DNA of 8,121 nt. It comes from Bacteroidota bacterium. GTDB lineage: Bacteria > Bacteroidota > Bacteroidia > Flavobacteriales > Flavobacteriaceae. Below the pieces are notes generated by a model that made no database searches, was not told the DNA's origin, and saw only the letters and a program-made list of their open reading frames with translations. Both the position numbers and the translations under genes were made by a program. The stretch covers positions 1-8,121 of the forward strand of contig JAJRSY010000207.1 of assembly GCA_024278565.1 (NCBI GenBank), read 5' to 3'. Within the stretch, counting starts at the first letter, position 1. Every line of letters begins with the position of its first letter. This document shows, piece by piece, positions 6,517 through 8,121 of the stretch.

Positions 6517-7560
6517 AAAGCCCATGAGCTCTTTTTCAAAAAGCGAAGGCTCGAACAATTGGTACAGCCTTGGTGTTTGCTTTTTTATTTCTTTCTTGGA
6601 AAGTTCGTTTAATTTTTCGGTATAATAATCTCCCACGTGCACGGCTATGTTTTTACTATCCCCGTAGGTATGCCAGCCTATTTTATCTATCCATGGTGAA
6701 AAAATGGAAAATGTTGGAATATTGAGAGCTTTCGCCATATTTACACTGCCCCCTTCGTTACCGATCAAACAATCACAATTATAGAGCAGGGCCAGGAATT
6801 TTCTGAGCGATGGCGCAAAGGTCTCAAATGCTATTTTCTTTTGTGTCTTTTTAAGGCAAAGTTCATAAATGGACCTAGCCTCCCTTGCTTGTGAAGGAAT
6901 ATAGTTGAACAACAGTACCGCAGTAGTTTTGTCCGCGACCATATCAATAACTTGGGCCATATAGGGCGGTGGATAGGTTTTTGTCTCGCAGCTTCCTAGA
7001 ATGCCCAGCATAATAATCGGCTGCGCTGCCTTGATTCCTTTTTTGTTTAAGAACGCCCCCACTTCGGTTATCTCACTTTTTGTCAAGTATATTTTAGGCC
7101 GCCTTTCAAGATCCGAAAGTTGGGGGATCAATGGCGACAATAGCCCTAACCTATCGTCAATTGTAGTTCTGGTACTGCCCCTTTGCCTTGACCGTATAGG
7201 AACAAGGTGGGTGTAAATGAATTTGGAATGCCATTTAGGGTAGGAGATTTTGATTTCAGCACCTGAAAACAAGGTGATAAGATTACTTTCCAATTTACCA
7301 TAAATATCTATTACAGCATTATATCGTTCTTCGGATATTGATTTTAAAAAGCGGTAGAAACTCACCTTACTGTTCTTGTACTCTTTTTTGAACAGTACCA
7401 TTTTATCGATAAACGGATTTTCTTCAACAACCGCCAAGGTGTGTTCATTGACCAAATAATGAACTTCACCATAAGGGATATGTTTTTTTAGGTGTTCACA
7501 TAGAAGAGAGCTTACCAAAACATCACCGATCATTTTTTGTTGTACCACCAATAGTTTCAT
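6487..7560 (-). CDS. Glycosyltransferase family 9 (heptosyltransferase-like)
   Basis: A 357-residue GT-B enzyme of the ADP-heptose:LPS heptosyltransferase family. The N-terminal domain has the family's acceptor-side motif, with D13 in QKMIGDVLVSSLL (8-20). The C-terminal half has ILGSCETKTYPPPYM (187-201), which corresponds to the donor phosphate-binding segment, and DCLIGNEGGSVNMAKAL (263-279), which corresponds to the 'GxDSGxxHxAxAL' donor motif. In this protein the usual histidine is N274 and DSG is EGG, so the donor may not be heptose. It would act on the cytoplasmic face on an LPS-core or related lipid. Its last ten codons overlap the end of the convergent methyltransferase-like gene. 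It lies next to an IS4-type transposase remnant, which marks the edge of the sugar block. Confidence 0.9.
   Translation of the reverse strand: MKLLVVQQKMIGDVLVSSLLCEHLKKHIPYGEVHYLVNEHTLAVVEENPFIDKMVLFKKEYKNSKVSFYRFLKSISEERYNAVIDIYGKLESNLITLFSGAEIKISYPKWHSKFIYTHLVPIRSRQRGSTRTTIDDRLGLLSPLIPQLSDLERRPKIYLTKSEITEVGAFLNKKGIKAAQPIIMLGILGSCETKTYPPPYMAQVIDMVADKTTAVLLFNYIPSQAREARSIYELCLKKTQKKIAFETFAPSLRKFLALLYNCDCLIGNEGGSVNMAKALNIPTFSIFSPWIDKIGWHTYGDSKNIAVHVGDYYTEKLNELSKKEIKKQTPRLYQLFEPSLFEKELMGFLETEIFPDQ
6515..6536. terminator. Weak A-stem-T hairpin after the methyltransferase-like gene
   Basis: AAAAAG (6515-6520) pairs with CTTTTT (6531-6536) around a ten-base loop, and an inner AGC/GCT pairing is possible. 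It starts at the stop codon of the plus-strand gene and lies inside the end of the GT9 reading frame. The stem is almost all A-T and probably unstable, so it is only a candidate, but no better terminator exists between these convergent genes. Confidence 0.2.
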
Positions 7561-7564
7561 CGAT

Positions 7565-7572
7565 CAAATATA
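7565..7572 (-). promoter_or_regulatory. Candidate -7 box very close to the GT9 start
   Basis: TATATTTG on the minus strand matches TAnnTTTG exactly but ends only four bases before the ATG at 7560. If used, transcription would start at or next to the start codon, giving a leaderless or nearly leaderless mRNA. No -33 TTG was seen, and the region is AT-rich, so a chance match is quite possible. Confidence 0.3.
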
Positions 7573-7589
7573 ACGATTACCAGAGGTAT

Positions 7590-7611
7590 TTAGATTATAT
7601 AAAATATCTAA
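7590..7611. repeat. AT-rich inverted repeat at the old transposase end
   Basis: TTAGAT (7590-7595) and ATCTAA (7606-7611) form an inverted pair with a ten-base AT-rich spacer, overlapping the original transposase stop. It may be part of the insertion sequence's end region or a weak hairpin; the exact IS end cannot be set without a second copy. Confidence 0.3.
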
Positions 7612-8121
7612 GTACATGACAAAAATCGTGTTATGTCTATATCCATTGGTTTCAGTGCGTTGAGCAGGCAGTTGGCAATATGGTCGAGCCCGTACCTGCC
7701 TGTCGGCAGACAGGTTTGAACAATGTCCTTGCCCTCCTACCGTGCTTCTTTATCTTTATGGACCTTACGTTCTGGTGGAGGTATATGCCGACCTTGTAGC
7801 ACCATACGAAGGCCAATATGACCAACAGCACGAGTTTTTCGATGCGTTCGAAATCTGTAAGGTGGGTCCTTTCTATATCGAACCCACTTGACTTCATGGC
7901 CTTGAAGCACATCTCTATCTGCCACCGCTCGGCGTAACCCTCCCTTGCCTCCTGCGGTCTGTTGAAGGAGACGATGATAAGGAAATTCCCTTTTTGGAGC
8001 TTGCAGCCCGAGAGGTAACAATACTGGCCGTTTATCGATACGATCTTGTCGTAGTGCCTGTACTGCCCCGCCCTTAGGTCGTTGAAGAGCCACGAGGCCT
8101 TTATCTCCCGAAGATGTATTG
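7608..8121 (-). pseudogene. IS4-family transposase, 3' part, tail frameshifted by a palindrome
   Basis: The minus-strand frame is open from the right edge of the window to a stop at 7652, giving about 155 residues of a DDE transposase. The IS4 signature Y-(2)-R-(3)-E-(6)-K is exact in YAERWQIEMCFKAMK: Y at 7936-7934, R at 7927-7925, catalytic E at 7915-7913, K at 7894-7892. The hydrophobic run KLVLLVILAFVWCYKVG follows, as in relatives. After ARTLFK the frame enters a 20-bp palindrome (7695-7714) and ends in an unrelated tail (PVCRQAG...). Skipping the palindrome joins FK to YGLDHIANCLLNALKP and continues to TAG at 7608-7610, which is the probable original end. Catalytic residues in view are intact, so some activity cannot be excluded. 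The first two DDE acidic residues and the IS left end are outside the window. Its GC content is clearly above that of the neighbouring sugar genes. Confidence 0.85.
7695..7714 (+). repeat. GC-rich palindrome, copy 3 (inside the transposase gene)
   Basis: CCTGCCTGTCGGCAGACAGG, 20 bp: CCTG, arm CCTGTC (7699-7704), loop GGCA (7705-7708), arm GACAGG (7709-7714). Compared with the shared design, the fifth base of the first arm is T and its partner is A, so pairing is kept. It interrupts the transposase frame and shifts it, because 20 is not a multiple of three. No target duplication is visible at its edges. Confidence 0.8.

Noticed and set aside
7737..8093. Second minus-strand frame of 118 codons over the transposase
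   Set aside because: It is a shifted-frame shadow; the other frame carries the exact YREK motif.

Overview
The window reads as a chromosomal segment of a Bacteroidota bacterium, most likely a member of the Flavobacteriaceae. This rests on protein family resemblance, TAnnTTTG-type -7 promoter boxes, a lack of Shine-Dalgarno sites at the gene starts, and an N-terminus typical of secreted Bacteroidota proteins. I recognise no species-specific marker.

Layout from left to right: (1) 1-123, minus strand: the N-terminus of a secreted protein that runs off the window. (2) 124-677: about 550 bp without a gene but dense in repeats. It holds a pair of 10-bp direct repeats, ten tandem heptamers (281-350), a REP-like stretch directly after them, a MITE-like element of 151 bp with inverted ends (441-591), and two small GC-rich palindromes. 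(3) 678-2686, minus strand: two coupled tRNA-maturation genes, a YrdC/Sua5-type threonylcarbamoyl-AMP synthase followed by a CCA-adding enzyme. (4) 2759-7560: a cell-surface polysaccharide or LPS assembly block with a GT2 glycosyltransferase, a 634-residue GT4-GT2 fusion, an oppositely oriented membrane-anchored methyltransferase-like protein, and a GT9 (heptosyltransferase-like) enzyme. (5) 7608-8121, minus strand: the 3' part of an IS4-family transposase gene (YREK motif) whose tail is frameshifted by a 20-bp palindrome.

The glycosyltransferases probably add successive sugars to a lipid-linked or LPS-core glycan on the cytoplasmic side of the inner membrane. The fused enzyme could perform two steps from one polypeptide. 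The tRNA genes are housekeeping neighbours with their own probable promoter.

The most interesting structure is outside the genes. Three copies of a 20-21 bp palindrome follow one design: CCTG, a 6-bp stem arm, a GGCA or GGACA loop, then the second arm. Two stem positions differ between copies, and both changes preserve base pairing. One copy sits inside the MITE-like element. Another interrupts the transposase gene so cleanly that removing exactly 20 bp restores 28 further codons. I did not find convincing evidence for a new multi-gene defence or metabolic system.
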